A stretch of DNA of 64,000 bases from Pseudomonas hormoni (GTDB lineage Bacteria > Pseudomonadota > Gammaproteobacteria > Pseudomonadales > Pseudomonadaceae): positions 1,369,001-1,433,000 of the forward strand of contig NZ_CP075566.1 of the NCBI RefSeq assembly GCF_018502625.1, given 5' to 3'. Positions 13,161 to 22,633 of this stretch are shown here, in pieces. The translations under genes and the position numbers were made by a program. Under the pieces are notes generated by a model. That model made no database searches. It saw nothing but the letters and a program-made list of their open reading frames with translations, and was not told the origin of the DNA. Every line of letters starts with the position of its first letter. Within the stretch, counting starts at the first letter, position 1.

Positions 13161-13538
13161 GGAAGGTTGAGCTCCAAGCGTTGCGACAAAGTCGGTAATT
13201 GTAGCGGCCCCGGGTGCCGCCTGTCAGTTGCTGACTGTGTCTATTACGCAGGTTTGGCGAAATGTAGTGGTAAAGACAAAAAACGCCGGTTTTTTGCTGA
13301 AAATTACCGATTATGTAGTGGCAAAACGATCGAGTGTTACGGAGAGTTACGGATAAGACAGTGGTGTCTCCAAAAAATTGACTTCGCTGAAAGCCGCGGT
13401 TTTACAGGGCTCCGGCAGCGCGTGATTTTTTTGAACGGGAATTTGTTACGGATCGCACGACAGGCGCGCATTGCTACGGGAGTCACTCGGCGGCATAATG
13501 TAGCCCCTTTTTTCTGCCCCTACATGTGGAAGGTTCCC
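13161..13538. promoter_or_regulatory. gap/mfd divergent intergenic region with repeats and sigma70 promoter
   Basis: This 378-bp gene-free stretch separates the mfd start from gap. TTGCTA at 13471-13476 and CATAAT at 13494-13499, 17 bp apart, form a good sigma70 promoter for gap. ATGTAGTGG occurs twice (13262-13270 and 13313-13321). GTTACGGA occurs three times (13336-13343, 13346-13353, 13445-13452). The repeats suggest binding of a regulator, which I cannot name. Confidence 0.65.
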
Positions 13539-14987
13539 GTGACTCAGAAGCCCGACCAGTGTCTTGGTGAATGGATCGACCGTGAAGCACTCGCAGAAGC
13601 GATGATTCCGCTTATCGGTCAGCTCTACCGCAACAACAACGTGGTGAGCTCGATCTATGGCCGCAGCCTGATCAACCAGTCTGTCATCGCGATTCTCAAA
13701 GCTCACCGCTTTGCTCGCCATCGTTCTTCCGACGATAGCGAACTCTCCGTCCACGAAACATTCCCTCTGCTTAAAGCCATGAGCGAGCTCAAGCTCGGCG
13801 CGGCGTCGGTAGACCTGGGCAAGTTGGCGTTCAAATTCCGCGTCGAAGGCAATGGCCGCACTGCCGAGCAGTTCGTCCGTGAAGAACTGGCGGACGTGGT
13901 TGGCCAGCAAAACGCCTCCGCTCGCAAAGGCACCGACGTTGTCCTATACGGCTTCGGTCGTATCGGCCGTCTGCTGGCGCGCATCCTGATCGAAAAAACC
14001 GGTGGCGGCGACGGCCTGCGCCTGCGTGCCATCGTGGTGCGTAAAGGTGCCGAGAACGACCTGGTCAAGCGCGCCAGCCTGTTGCGTCGCGATTCGGTAC
14101 ACGGTCCGTTCAACGGCACCATCGTCATCGACGAAGAAAACAACACCATCACCGCCAACGGTAACCTGATCCAGGTGATCTACGCGAAGAACCCGACCGA
14201 AGTGGATTACACCCAGTACGGCATCAAAGACGCACTGCTGGTGGACAACACCGGTGTATGGCGTGACGCCGATGGCCTGGGTCAGCACCTGGCGTGCCCG
14301 GGTATCGACCGTGTTGTTCTGACCGCGCCTGGCAAAGGCAAGCTGAAGAACATCGTTCACGGCATCAACCACAGTGAAATCACCGCTGAAGACAAGATCG
14401 TGTCCGCCGCTTCCTGCACCACCAACGCCATCGTGCCGGTGCTCAAGGCTGTGAATGACAAGTTCGGCATCATCAACGGTCACGTCGAAACCGTTCACTC
14501 GTACACCAACGACCAGAACCTGATCGACAACTTCCACAAGGGCGATCGCCGTGGCCGTAGCGCCGCGCTGAACATGGTCATCACCGAGACCGGTGCTGCC
14601 ACGGCTGCTGCCAAGGCCCTGCCTGAGCTGGCCGGCAAGCTGACCGGTAACGCGATCCGTGTTCCGACGCCGAACGTGTCGATGGCCATTCTCAACCTGA
14701 ACCTTGAGAAAGCCGCCACCCGTGAAGAGATGAACGAGTACCTGCGCTACATGGCGCTGCACTCCGATCTGCACAAGCAAATCGACTTCGTCAATTCGCA
14801 GGAAGTGGTTTCCACCGACTTCGTTGGCTCGCGCCACGCAGGCGTTGTGGACGCTGAAGCAACCATCACCCAAGACAACCGCGTTGTTCTGTACGTTTGG
14901 TACGACAACGAATTCGGTTACAGCTGCCAGGTGGTTCGCGTGATGGAAGACATGGCCGGTGTAAACCCGCCAGCGTTCCCGCGCTAA
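13539..14987 (+). CDS. gap: glyceraldehyde-3-phosphate dehydrogenase, long form
   Basis: A 482-residue GAPDH-family enzyme. About 130 residues precede the Rossmann fold VVLYGFGRIGRLLAR, against none in ordinary GAPDH of about 335 residues. The catalytic Cys is Cys293 in SAASCTTNAI, and the C-terminal WYDNEFGYSCQVVR is complete. The GTG at 13539 is chosen because GGAAGG lies 5 bases before it; an ATG at 13524 lacks a ribosome site. The extension is acidic-helical and begins MTQKPDQCLGEWIDREALAEA. Long forms of this kind are known in Pseudomonas beside mfd. Whether it works in glycolysis or gluconeogenesis is not shown by the sequence. Confidence 0.88.
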   Translation: MTQKPDQCLGEWIDREALAEAMIPLIGQLYRNNNVVSSIYGRSLINQSVIAILKAHRFARHRSSDDSELSVHETFPLLKAMSELKLGAASVDLGKLAFKFRVEGNGRTAEQFVREELADVVGQQNASARKGTDVVLYGFGRIGRLLARILIEKTGGGDGLRLRAIVVRKGAENDLVKRASLLRRDSVHGPFNGTIVIDEENNTITANGNLIQVIYAKNPTEVDYTQYGIKDALLVDNTGVWRDADGLGQHLACPGIDRVVLTAPGKGKLKNIVHGINHSEITAEDKIVSAASCTTNAIVPVLKAVNDKFGIINGHVETVHSYTNDQNLIDNFHKGDRRGRSAALNMVITETGAATAAAKALPELAGKLTGNAIRVPTPNVSMAILNLNLEKAATREEMNEYLRYMALHSDLHKQIDFVNSQEVVSTDFVGSRHAGVVDAEATITQDNRVVLYVWYDNEFGYSCQVVRVMEDMAGVNPPAFPR

Positions 14988-15003
14988 GCGTTAGCTGGAA
15001 ATG

Positions 15004-15034
15004 AAAACGCCCCGACTTTGGTCGGGGCGTTTTT
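15004..15034 (+). terminator. intrinsic terminator after gap
   Basis: ACGCCCCGAC/GTCGGGGCGT stem with a short TTTG loop and a T-run, 17 bases after the gap stop. Confidence 0.93.
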
Positions 15035-15074
15035 GTTTGTGTGTCTGTTGGATCTTTGTTGTCAGCACCGGCCT

Positions 15075-15151
15075 CATCGCTAGCAGGCTAGCTCCCACAC
15101 TGGATCTGTGGCGTTCACAAGTTCCCTGTGGGAGCTAGCCTGCTAGCGATG
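15075..15151. repeat. REP pair (GCTAGC subtype)
   Basis: Perfect 25-nt inverted repeat, arms 15075-15099 and 15127-15151. Each arm also folds on itself through GCTAGC-CT-GCTAGC. It lies between gap and the convergent transporter gene. Confidence 0.9.
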
Positions 15152-15159
15152 GCGATCTA

Positions 15160-16470
15160 TCAGGCGCCGCCTGCCACAGCGGCTTGCGCGGTCCGCAGTT
15201 CATGCCGATTGCCTTTGAACAATACCAGTGTCGCAATCAACCCCAGCACCGCCGCTCCACTGAGCCAGATCCCCGGTGCAGCCTTGTTGTCCAGCACATG
15301 AATCAGGTACGTACAGGCCGCCGGTGTAAACCCGCCAAAGGTCGCCGTCGCCAGGCTGTAGGCTAAAGAGAAACCCGTCGTACGAACTTCCACCGGCATG
15401 ATCTCGGTCAGCGCCACGACCATGGCGCCGTTGTACGAGCCATACAGGAACGACAGCCACAATTCGACAATCAGCAAATGGCTGAAGCTCGGGTTCGCCA
15501 CCAGCCACGACAGGGCAGGATAGGCGGTGAGGATTGCCAGAATAGTCGCCGCCAACAGCAGGGGTTTGCGTCCGATCTTGTCAGACACAGCGCCCATCAC
15601 TGGCAACCAGAAGAAGTTCGACAGACCGATACACACCGTCACCAGCAACGCATCCAGATCCGACAAATGCAGTTCGGCTTTGCCAAAGGTCGGGGTGTAG
15701 GCGGTGATCAGGTAAAACGATACGGTCGTCATCACCACCAACGCCATACCGGCGATGACAATGCCAAAGTTCTGACCGATCGAGTGGACGATTTCCCGCA
15801 GGGTAGGGCGGTGTTTTCGTGCCTGGAACTCAGGGGTTTCTTCCAGCGAACGACGAATCACGAAGATCACCGGCACAATCATGCAGCCGATCAGGAATGG
15901 CACGCGCCAGCCCCAGTCGCCCATTTCTTCCGGGCTGAGCCAGTGGTTCAAGACAACCCCCAACAGGCCGGCGAAAACCACCGCCGCTTGCTGACTGGCG
16001 GACTGCCAACTGACGAAGAAGCCTTTGCGGCCCGGTGTGGAAATCTCCGCGAGATACACCGACACGCCGCCCAGTTCCACGCCGGCAGAGAAACCTTGGA
16101 GCAGTCGACCGAACAGCACGATCAACGGCGCGGCTACGCCCAGCGTGGCGTAACCCGGTACGCAGGCAATCAATACCGTGCCCGCAGCCATCATCGCGAG
16201 GGTAATGATCAGGCCTTTGCGGCGGCCATGGCGGTCGATGTAGGCGCCGAGGAAAATCGCCCCCAGTGGGCGCATGAGGAAGCCGGCACCGAAGGTGGCC
16301 AGCGACAGCATCAAGGAAGCGAATGCGCTGTCGGCAGGGAAGAAGGTTTTGGCGATGGCCGTGGCGTAAAAGCCGTAGACCATAAAGTCGAACATCTCGA
16401 GAAAATTGCCGCTGACAACGCGAAAAATCGCTTTGCCTTTGCCTTTGCCTTTGCCGGTCGTGGAGGACAT
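15160..16470 (-). CDS. MHS-family MFS transporter (citrate/dicarboxylate:H+ symporter type)
   Basis: A 436-residue, 12-helix inner-membrane transporter. The MHS-family marks are [21 protein letters not shown] near the N-terminus, the loop motif [13 protein letters not shown] between helices 2 and 3, [15 protein letters not shown], and [11 protein letters not shown] after helix 8. Relatives carry citrate, tricarballylate or alpha-ketoglutarate with protons; the substrate is not decided here. The N-terminus [13 protein letters not shown] is encoded by four tandem TTTGCC units on the plus strand. In P. aeruginosa the space between the gap-like gene and apbE holds the nqr operon, as I recall, so this gene stands where nqr is elsewhere. 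Confidence 0.85.
   Translation of the reverse strand: MSSTTGKGKGKGKAIFRVVSGNFLEMFDFMVYGFYATAIAKTFFPADSAFASLMLSLATFGAGFLMRPLGAIFLGAYIDRHGRRKGLIITLAMMAAGTVLIACVPGYATLGVAAPLIVLFGRLLQGFSAGVELGGVSVYLAEISTPGRKGFFVSWQSASQQAAVVFAGLLGVVLNHWLSPEEMGDWGWRVPFLIGCMIVPVIFVIRRSLEETPEFQARKHRPTLREIVHSIGQNFGIVIAGMALVVMTTVSFYLITAYTPTFGKAELHLSDLDALLVTVCIGLSNFFWLPVMGAVSDKIGRKPLLLAATILAILTAYPALSWLVANPSFSHLLIVELWLSFLYGSYNGAMVVALTEIMPVEVRTTGFSLAYSLATATFGGFTPAACTYLIHVLDNKAAPGIWLSGAAVLGLIATLVLFKGNRHELRTAQAAVAGGA
16432..16455. repeat. in-frame hexanucleotide repeat (TTTGCC)4
   Basis: Four perfect TTTGCC copies (GGCAAA on the coding strand) encode the Gly-Lys repeats at residues 6-13 of the MHS transporter. Slippage would add or remove whole Gly-Lys pairs without shifting the frame. 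Confidence 0.9.
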
Positions 16471-16557
16471 GTCTGGATACTCACTTTTAAATCTTGTAAG
16501 AAATCGTTTCGCGCGTGTCCCATAATGGCCGGCGTGCTTTTGCTGGGAGATGAAGAT

Positions 16558-17574
16558 TTGTTCACTGGACGTTGGAAGGTAGTTGTGATGCTGGCTGGTG
16601 TTTTGGCTGCATGCGGCAATGGCGATTCCATGGAGAGCTTCGGCGGTCGGACTATGGGCAGCACTTATTCAATCAAATACGTGCGCCATGCCAATCTGCC
16701 CGTGCCCGCACAGGTGCGCAGCGAGGTGGAGAAGATCCTCGCCGAGGTCGACAAGCAAATGTCTACCTACCGCAGCGATTCTGATATCTCGCGCTTTAAC
16801 GAATTGCCCGCCGATCGTTGTCAGACCATGCCCGCGTCGATTCTTGAATTGATCCGCGTTGGCGAGCAGCTGTCGCAACAAAGCGAAGGCTCCTACGACC
16901 TGACCGTAGAACCGCTGATGAATCTCTGGGGATTCGGCCCACAAGGGCGCGAGGAAAAAGTCCCAAGTGATGCGGCGCTGACCGAGGTGCGGCAGCGGGT
17001 CGGCCGCCAGCATCTGCATATCGACGGCCACCAGTTATGCAAAGACGCAGCGGTCGAAGTCGACTTCAACAGCATCGCCGCCGGCTACGCCGTCGACACG
17101 ATTGCCGCAAAACTCGAAGCCATGGGCATCCACAACTACCTCGCCGAAGCCACCGGCGAACTCAAGGCGGCGGGAAAGAAACTCGACGGTTCACCCTGGA
17201 AGATTGCGTTGGAGGAACCCCGCGACGATCAGCAAGTGGCTCAGCGCGTCATCAATGTGGACGGCTACGGCGTGTCCACTTCCGGGGACTACCGCAACTA
17301 TTTCAAACAGGACGGTCGGCGCTTTTCCCACACCTTCGATGCCCGCACCGGTGCGCCAGTCTCACACGCCCTGGCGTCAGTCACGGTGATTCATCCTTCA
17401 GCGTTGATGGCCGATGGCTTATCGACGCTGTTGCTGATTCTCGGTCCTGAACGGGGTTGGGACTATGCCGAAACTCACAACATCGGTGCATTCTTTGTGA
17501 TTCGTGCCGATACAGGTTTCGTCACACGAACCAATCAGGCTTTTGAACGCCTCAGTAGCGGAAAAACCGAATGA
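16558..17574 (+). CDS. apbE: FAD:protein FMN transferase ApbE (lipoprotein)
   Basis: Covalently attaches FMN to Thr/Ser of flavoproteins such as NqrB/NqrC or RnfG/RnfD, using FAD and Mg2+ outside the cytoplasmic membrane. The 338-residue protein has a lipobox LAAC (Cys19), then [40 protein letters not shown] and [12 protein letters not shown]. The C-terminal metal and substrate motif is [13 protein letters not shown], followed by [16 protein letters not shown] at 16558 with GGAGA 7 bases upstream gives a compact lipoprotein signal; the ATG at 16525 would add 11 residues. No nqr or NqrM-like gene is nearby, so its substrate is encoded elsewhere. Confidence 0.88.
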   Translation: MFTGRWKVVVMLAGVLAACGNGDSMESFGGRTMGSTYSIKYVRHANLPVPAQVRSEVEKILAEVDKQMSTYRSDSDISRFNELPADRCQTMPASILELIRVGEQLSQQSEGSYDLTVEPLMNLWGFGPQGREEKVPSDAALTEVRQRVGRQHLHIDGHQLCKDAAVEVDFNSIAAGYAVDTIAAKLEAMGIHNYLAEATGELKAAGKKLDGSPWKIALEEPRDDQQVAQRVINVDGYGVSTSGDYRNYFKQDGRRFSHTFDARTGAPVSHALASVTVIHPSALMADGLSTLLLILGPERGWDYAETHNIGAFFVIRADTGFVTRTNQAFERLSSGKTE

Positions 17575-17781
17575 TTACGGCGATTTGCGCATTGAAGACT
17601 GGCGTTGTAGTGCAGGCAAAAGTAGCCTACGACGCGACCAAGGGTTAATGTGCGCGGCGTTGACGCTTCTATAGACTGTGTCCGGGTTCTGCACTGGCCC
17701 CAAATTGTTCCTTCACGCCGCAGATCGGCGTGATTTAGCCGCAGGTGCCGAGGGCGCCGCGGCCTGTTCTGAGGAGTACGC

Positions 17782-19176
17782 ATGGCTGTCTACAACTACG
17801 ACGTGGTGGTGCTGGGTTCCGGCCCGGCGGGAGAAGGCGCGGCAATGAACGCCGCCAAAGCAGGGCGCAAGGTGGCGATGGTTGATAGCCGTCGCCAGGT
17901 CGGCGGCAACTGCACCCACCTGGGCACCATCCCGTCCAAGGCACTGCGTCACTCCGTCCGGCAGATCATGCAGTTCAACACCAACCCGATGTTCCGGGCC
18001 ATTGGTGAGCCGCGCTGGTTCTCGTTCCCGGACGTGCTGAAAAGCGCCGAGAAAGTCATTTCCAAACAAGTCGCTTCGCGCACCGGCTACTACGCCCGTA
18101 ACCGCGTCGACGTGTTCTTCGGCACCGGCAGCTTCGCCGACGAGCAAACCATCGAAGTGGTCTGCGCCAACGGCGTGGTCGAAAAACTGGTGGCCAAGCA
18201 CATCATCATCGCCACCGGCTCGCGTCCTTATCGCCCGGCGGACATCGATTTCCATCACCCGCGTATCTACGATAGCGACACCATCCTCAGCCTCGGTCAC
18301 ACCCCGCGCAAACTCATCGTTTACGGCGCTGGCGTAATCGGTTGCGAATACGCGTCGATCTTCAGCGGTCTGGGCGTGCTGGTTGAGCTGGTGGACAACC
18401 GTGGTCAGTTGCTGAGCTTCCTCGACTCGGAAATTTCCCAGGCGCTGAGCTACCACTTCAGCAACAACAACATCACGGTTCGCCACAACGAAGACTACGA
18501 CCGCGTCGAAGGCGTGGACAACGGCGTGATCCTGCACCTCAAGTCCGGCAAGAAGATCAAGGCCGACGCCTTGCTCTGGTGCAACGGCCGGACCGGTAAC
18601 ACCGATCAACTGGGTCTGGAAAACATCGGCGTCAAGGTCAACAGCCGTGGCCAGATCGAAGTCGACGAGGCCTACCGCACCTGCGTACCCAACATCTACG
18701 GTGCCGGTGACGTGATCGGCTGGCCGAGCCTGGCCAGTGCCGCGCACGATCAGGGTCGTTCTGCCGCTGGCAGCATCGTCGACAACGGCAGCTGGCGCTT
18801 CGTGAATGACGTGCCGACCGGCATCTACACCATTCCGGAGATCAGCTCGATCGGCAAGAACGAGCAGGAGCTGACGCAGGCCAAGGTGCCGTACGAAGTC
18901 GGCAAGGCATTCTTCAAGAGCATGGCGCGTGCGCAGATCGCCGGCGAGCCTCAGGGCATGCTGAAGATTCTGTTCCACCGCGAGACGCTGGAAGTGCTGG
19001 GCGTTCACTGCTTCGGTTATCAGGCGTCGGAGATCGTCCACATCGGTCAGGCGATCATGAACCAGCCGGGCGAACTGAACACGCTGAAGTACTTCGTCAA
19101 CACCACGTTCAACTACCCGACCATGGCCGAAGCCTATCGGGTAGCGGCGTACGATGGTCTCAACCGGCTTTTTTGA
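17782..19176 (+). CDS. sthA: soluble pyridine nucleotide transhydrogenase
   Basis: Soluble flavoprotein that moves hydride between NADPH and NAD+ to balance the two pools. The 464-residue protein has the FAD-binding [17 protein letters not shown]. The redox-disulfide region of related reductases reads [15 protein letters not shown] and so lacks the second Cys, as expected for SthA. It has the NAD(P) motif [13 protein letters not shown] and FAD motif [10 protein letters not shown], and the dimerisation end [23 protein letters not shown] precedes the ATG. It appears to be a single gene with its own promoter in the 207-bp space after apbE. Confidence 0.97.
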   Translation: MAVYNYDVVVLGSGPAGEGAAMNAAKAGRKVAMVDSRRQVGGNCTHLGTIPSKALRHSVRQIMQFNTNPMFRAIGEPRWFSFPDVLKSAEKVISKQVASRTGYYARNRVDVFFGTGSFADEQTIEVVCANGVVEKLVAKHIIIATGSRPYRPADIDFHHPRIYDSDTILSLGHTPRKLIVYGAGVIGCEYASIFSGLGVLVELVDNRGQLLSFLDSEISQALSYHFSNNNITVRHNEDYDRVEGVDNGVILHLKSGKKIKADALLWCNGRTGNTDQLGLENIGVKVNSRGQIEVDEAYRTCVPNIYGAGDVIGWPSLASAAHDQGRSAAGSIVDNGSWRFVNDVPTGIYTIPEISSIGKNEQELTQAKVPYEVGKAFFKSMARAQIAGEPQGMLKILFHRETLEVLGVHCFGYQASEIVHIGQAIMNQPGELNTLKYFVNTTFNYPTMAEAYRVAAYDGLNRLF

Positions 19177-19218
19177 GCGGCTCCGGCCGGTGGCCTGAGC
19201 CGGCCGGGGAGACCGATT

Positions 19219-19941
19219 TCAGCAATTCTCGAGCGTGGCAGTGGCCAAACCGGGAAAGTCTGTAATCAGGCTGTCAACGCCGAAGTCGGCGAGTCTGCGC
19301 ATTAGCGCGGGCTCGTTGACTGTCCACACCGACACATGCAGCCCCTGACGCTGCGCCTTCTGCAGGCGTTCCGGCGTACACAGGGTCCAGTTCAGCGCCA
19401 GAATCTCACAGCCATAGCTTTGCGCGACCTTCAACGGGTCGAGCCAGGCGTATTCGGCCACCAGTCCGCGGGACACATCCGGCACCAGGTCCAAAGCCGC
19501 TTTCAACACTTCTCGTGAACTCGAGGTGATGGTGACCTTGTCGAGCATGCCGAAACGCTGAGCCATTTCGCGAATCGCCAGCACCGTGGTTGCGGCGCGG
19601 GTGCGTGAAGCGCTTTTGACTTCCAGCTGCCAGTGCTCGAAGTCGCATTTCTCGAACAATTCTTCCAGCGTGGGAATCGGGCACGGCTTGATCCAGCCCG
19701 GGCCGCCCGTGCGTGCGTCGTAGGTCACCAGCTCTGCCGCCGAGTGCTCGACGACCTTGCCGCGCCGGTCGGTGGTGCGCTTGAGCGTCGGGTCGTGAAT
19801 GACCATCAACTCGTTGTCCATGGACAGATGCAGGTCCAGTTCGCAGCGGCGTACGCCGTGCTTGAGGCATTCCTGAAAGCTGGTCAGGGTGTTTTCCGGT
19901 GCTTCGCCCTTGGCGCCGCGATGGCCGTAGATGAGGGTCAC
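19219..19941 (-). CDS. glycerophosphodiester phosphodiesterase
   Basis: A 240-residue cytoplasmic GDPD-family enzyme (no signal peptide, UgpQ-like) that splits glycerophosphodiesters to glycerol-3-phosphate and an alcohol. Catalytic motifs are YGHRGAKGEAPENTL with the His-Arg pair, CELDLHLSMDNELMVIHD with the metal Glu-Asp and second His, and the end GVDSLITDFPG. The start is a GTG at 19941, with AAGGAAG just upstream. It follows the PilZ gene by 14 bp and is likely in the same transcript. Confidence 0.9.
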   Translation of the reverse strand: MTLIYGHRGAKGEAPENTLTSFQECLKHGVRRCELDLHLSMDNELMVIHDPTLKRTTDRRGKVVEHSAAELVTYDARTGGPGWIKPCPIPTLEELFEKCDFEHWQLEVKSASRTRAATTVLAIREMAQRFGMLDKVTITSSSREVLKAALDLVPDVSRGLVAEYAWLDPLKVAQSYGCEILALNWTLCTPERLQKAQRQGLHVSVWTVNEPALMRRLADFGVDSLITDFPGLATATLENC

Positions 19942-19955
19942 GGTTCTTCCTTAAA

Positions 19956-20534
19956 TTAAATGCCGGATTCGTTTTCGCGGGCCAGACGTCGTTCCTGGGC
20001 CTGCTTCTGCAAAATGTAGCGGGCCAGCAGTTGGCGCTGGGCATCGGTCGGACGTTCGAATTCGGTGCCGACGTCGTAGCCGTCGCCCTTGCGATCGCAA
20101 TGGGTAACGCGCGCCCGCAGCAGCAGGCCGAGGGCTTGCGGCATCAGCACCAGTTTCACCGACAGGTGCGTACCCGCGGCAATCGGTGTGGGGTGCTGGA
20201 AGTCGACGCCACCCTCGGAGATGATCACGGGCTGCGGCTCGCCGATCTGTCCAAGCACGGTGATGGCGACCACCTGGCTGAGCAGATCCATGCGTTTGTT
20301 CTGGGATTTCAGGAACGCCGCGAGGTTGCGGTCGCGTTCGCTGATCTGGCGCAACAGGTGTTGCGATTCGAACTCGCTCAGGTGCAGTTCGCTGAGCAGG
20401 TTGAAGAGTGGGGAAGCATCCTGCAACACTTCCTGGCCTGCGGCTTCGGGAGCGGACAGGGGCCGAATTTCCAGTGCGATCGTGTCCTCGATACGGTAGT
20501 ATTCGCGGCGATCTTCTTCATCTAATGTCGACAT
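19956..20534 (-). CDS. PilZ-domain protein
   Basis: A 192-residue predicted c-di-GMP receptor. The first PilZ motif is RREYYR at the N-terminus, followed by a helical insert of about 90 residues (FNLLSELHLSEFESQHLLRQ). The second motif appears as ISEGGVDF. The domain continues through GTHLSVKLVLMP, GYDVGTEFE and a basic C-terminal helix. The split between the two PilZ motifs by a long helical block looks like the Pseudomonas family located upstream of lolC. The output is unknown. It is the first gene of a two-gene unit with the phosphodiesterase and divergent from lolC. Confidence 0.85.
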   Translation of the reverse strand: MSTLDEEDRREYYRIEDTIALEIRPLSAPEAAGQEVLQDASPLFNLLSELHLSEFESQHLLRQISERDRNLAAFLKSQNKRMDLLSQVVAITVLGQIGEPQPVIISEGGVDFQHPTPIAAGTHLSVKLVLMPQALGLLLRARVTHCDRKGDGYDVGTEFERPTDAQRQLLARYILQKQAQERRLARENESGI

Positions 20535-20628
20535 GGCGAACCCATGGTAGCGGCGGTGGTCTGAGTGTAAAGCTGGTTATCGACCCCCGCCACAAGGACG
20601 TTCCTTTTCCCTCCGAACAAGCCCCGAC

Positions 20629-21879
20629 ATGTTCAGACCTCTCTTCGTATTTATTGGCACGCGTTATACCCGTGCAAAGCGTCGCAATCATTTTGTGTCG
20701 TTCATTTCCCTGACTTCGATGATCGGTCTTGCCCTCGGCGTGATCGTGATGATCGTGGTGCTGTCGGTCATGAACGGCTTCGATCATGAGATGCGCACCC
20801 GCGTGCTGGGCATGGTGCCCCACGCGACCATCGAGTCCGGCGAACCGATCAGCGACTGGCAAGACCTCGCCGCCAAGGTCAAGCAGAACCCGCAGGTGAC
20901 GGCCGTGGCGCCGTTCACTCAGATGCAGGGTTTGCTGACCAACAACGGCAAGGTCTCCAAAGTGCTGCTCAATGCCATCGACCCGGCGCTGGAACGCCAA
21001 GTGTCGATCATTGACAAGTTCATGCTGCAGGGAAAACTCGATGACCTCGCGCCGGGCAGTTTCGGCATCGTCATCGGCGACAAGGCGGCTGCCAAGCTCG
21101 GCGCGGCCATCGGCGACAAGCTGACCTTCGTCGCGCCGGAAGTCACCGTGACCCCGGCCGGCATGTTCCCGCGCATGAAACGCTTTACTGTGGTCGGCAT
21201 CTTCCATGTCGGCGCCGGCGAGATCGACGGTTACCTGGGTGTTACCAACCTGCAGGACCTGGCGAAGCTGCACCGCTGGAAGCCGGATCAGGTGCAGGGC
21301 ATCCGCCTGAAGTTCGACGACCTGTTCCAGGCGCCACGCACTGCGTGGAACATCGCCCAGCAGCTCGGCGAAGACCATTTCTACGCCCGCGACTGGACCC
21401 GCACCCACGGCAATCTGTATCAGGCGATCCGCATGGAAAAAGCCATGATCGGTCTGCTGTTGCTGCTGATCGTTGCCGTCGCTGCGTTCAACATCATTTC
21501 CACGCTGGTGATGGTGGTGAACGACAAGAAAGGCGACATCGCGATTCTGCGTACCCTCGGCGCCACGCCAGGTTCGATCATGGCGATCTTCATGGTGCAG
21601 GGCACCGTCATTGGCGTGGTTGGCACACTGATCGGCGCCGTGGTCGGGATCTTCGCCGCGCTGAACGTCAGCGCCGCGATCTCGGTGCTCGAAGGCCTGA
21701 TCGGGCACAAATTCCTCAACGCCGACGTGTACTTCATCGATTACCTGCCGTCGCAAGTGCAGAGCCAGGATGTGTTGATGGTCTGCGCCGCCGCGTTGGT
21801 CCTGAGTTTCCTCGCCACCCTGTATCCAGCCTGGCGTGCCGCGCGCACCCAGCCTGCGGAGGCGCTACGTTATGAGTGA
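20629..21879 (+). CDS. lolC: lipoprotein-releasing ABC transporter permease LolC/LolE
   Basis: Inner-membrane permease of the LolCDE complex, which extracts outer-membrane lipoproteins and hands them to LolA. The 416-residue protein has one N-terminal membrane helix ([20 protein letters not shown]), a large periplasmic domain (about 45-265), and three C-terminal helices. It carries the FtsX-family [16 protein letters not shown] loop that contacts LolD. The end, [18 protein letters not shown], is typical. The stop overlaps the lolD start. A closely similar paralogue lies at 22634. Which is C and which E cannot be settled by eye. Confidence 0.88.
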   Translation: MFRPLFVFIGTRYTRAKRRNHFVSFISLTSMIGLALGVIVMIVVLSVMNGFDHEMRTRVLGMVPHATIESGEPISDWQDLAAKVKQNPQVTAVAPFTQMQGLLTNNGKVSKVLLNAIDPALERQVSIIDKFMLQGKLDDLAPGSFGIVIGDKAAAKLGAAIGDKLTFVAPEVTVTPAGMFPRMKRFTVVGIFHVGAGEIDGYLGVTNLQDLAKLHRWKPDQVQGIRLKFDDLFQAPRTAWNIAQQLGEDHFYARDWTRTHGNLYQAIRMEKAMIGLLLLLIVAVAAFNIISTLVMVVNDKKGDIAILRTLGATPGSIMAIFMVQGTVIGVVGTLIGAVVGIFAALNVSAAISVLEGLIGHKFLNADVYFIDYLPSQVQSQDVLMVCAAALVLSFLATLYPAWRAARTQPAEALRYE

Positions 21880-22570
21880 GTCGGGCATGAGTGATAAAGC
21901 AATCTTGAGCTGCCGCAACCTGGGCAAATCCTACGAGGAAGGCCCGGAATCGGTAGAAGTTCTGGCCGGTCTGCAACTGGAGCTGCATCCGGGTGAGCGC
22001 GTGGCGATTGTCGGCACGTCGGGGTCGGGCAAAAGTACTTTGCTCAACCTGCTGGGCGGCCTCGATACGCCGACCAAGGGCAGCGTCTGGCTCGACGGCG
22101 AAGAGCTTTCGGCACTGAGCGAGAAGAATCGTGGCCTGCTGCGTAACCGTTCCCTCGGGTTCGTGTACCAGTTCCACCATTTGCTGCCGGAATTCACCGC
22201 ACTGGAAAACGTCTGCATGCCGCTGCTGATCGGCAAGACCGCGATCCCGGAAGCGCGTCAGCGTGCGACGGCGTTGCTGGAGCGGGTAGGGCTGGGCCAT
22301 CGCCTGGAGCACAAACCGGCGGAATTGTCCGGAGGCGAACGTCAGCGAGTGGCCATCGCCCGCGCCCTGGTGAACAAGCCAGGCCTGGTGATGCTCGACG
22401 AGCCGACCGGCAACCTCGACTCCCACACCGCTCAGGGCATTCAGGATTTGATGCTGGAACTCAGCACCTCGATGCGCACGGCGTTCCTGGTGGTGACCCA
22501 CGACATGAACCTGGCTCGCCAGATGGATCGCGTCCTGCATTTGCAGGAAGGTTGCCTGACGCCTATCTGA
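21872..22570 (+). CDS. lolD: lipoprotein-releasing ABC transporter ATP-binding protein LolD
   Basis: ATPase that drives LolCDE. The 232-residue protein has Walker [14 protein letters not shown]-loop [15 protein letters not shown], signature [15 protein letters not shown], Walker [13 protein letters not shown] and the switch His in VVTHDMN. The ATG at 21872 overlaps the last codons of lolC (stop 21877-21879) and has GGAGG 9 bases upstream, so the two are translationally coupled. An ATG at 21887 has no ribosome site. Confidence 0.95.
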   Translation: MSESGMSDKAILSCRNLGKSYEEGPESVEVLAGLQLELHPGERVAIVGTSGSGKSTLLNLLGGLDTPTKGSVWLDGEELSALSEKNRGLLRNRSLGFVYQFHHLLPEFTALENVCMPLLIGKTAIPEARQRATALLERVGLGHRLEHKPAELSGGERQRVAIARALVNKPGLVMLDEPTGNLDSHTAQGIQDLMLELSTSMRTAFLVVTHDMNLARQMDRVLHLQEGCLTPI

Positions 22571-22580
22571 TTGGCCGAAA

Positions 22581-22618
22581 CCCGATGTCTGAAAAGACAT
22601 CGGGTCTTTTATTTTTAT
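22581..22618 (+). terminator. intrinsic terminator between lolD and second lol permease
   Basis: CCCGATGTCT, a GAAA tetraloop and AGACATCGGG make a perfect 10-bp stem (22581-22604). It is followed by TCTTTTATTTTTAT. It starts 10 bases after the lolD stop and ends 16 bases before the lolE ATG. Confidence 0.88.
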
Positions 22619-22633
22619 ACGGTGCCCCAGCGA

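Noticed and set aside
17571..17645. 24-codon frame overlapping the apbE end, considered as an NqrM remnant
   Set aside because: No Cys cluster or membrane helix as in NqrM. It reads as chance.
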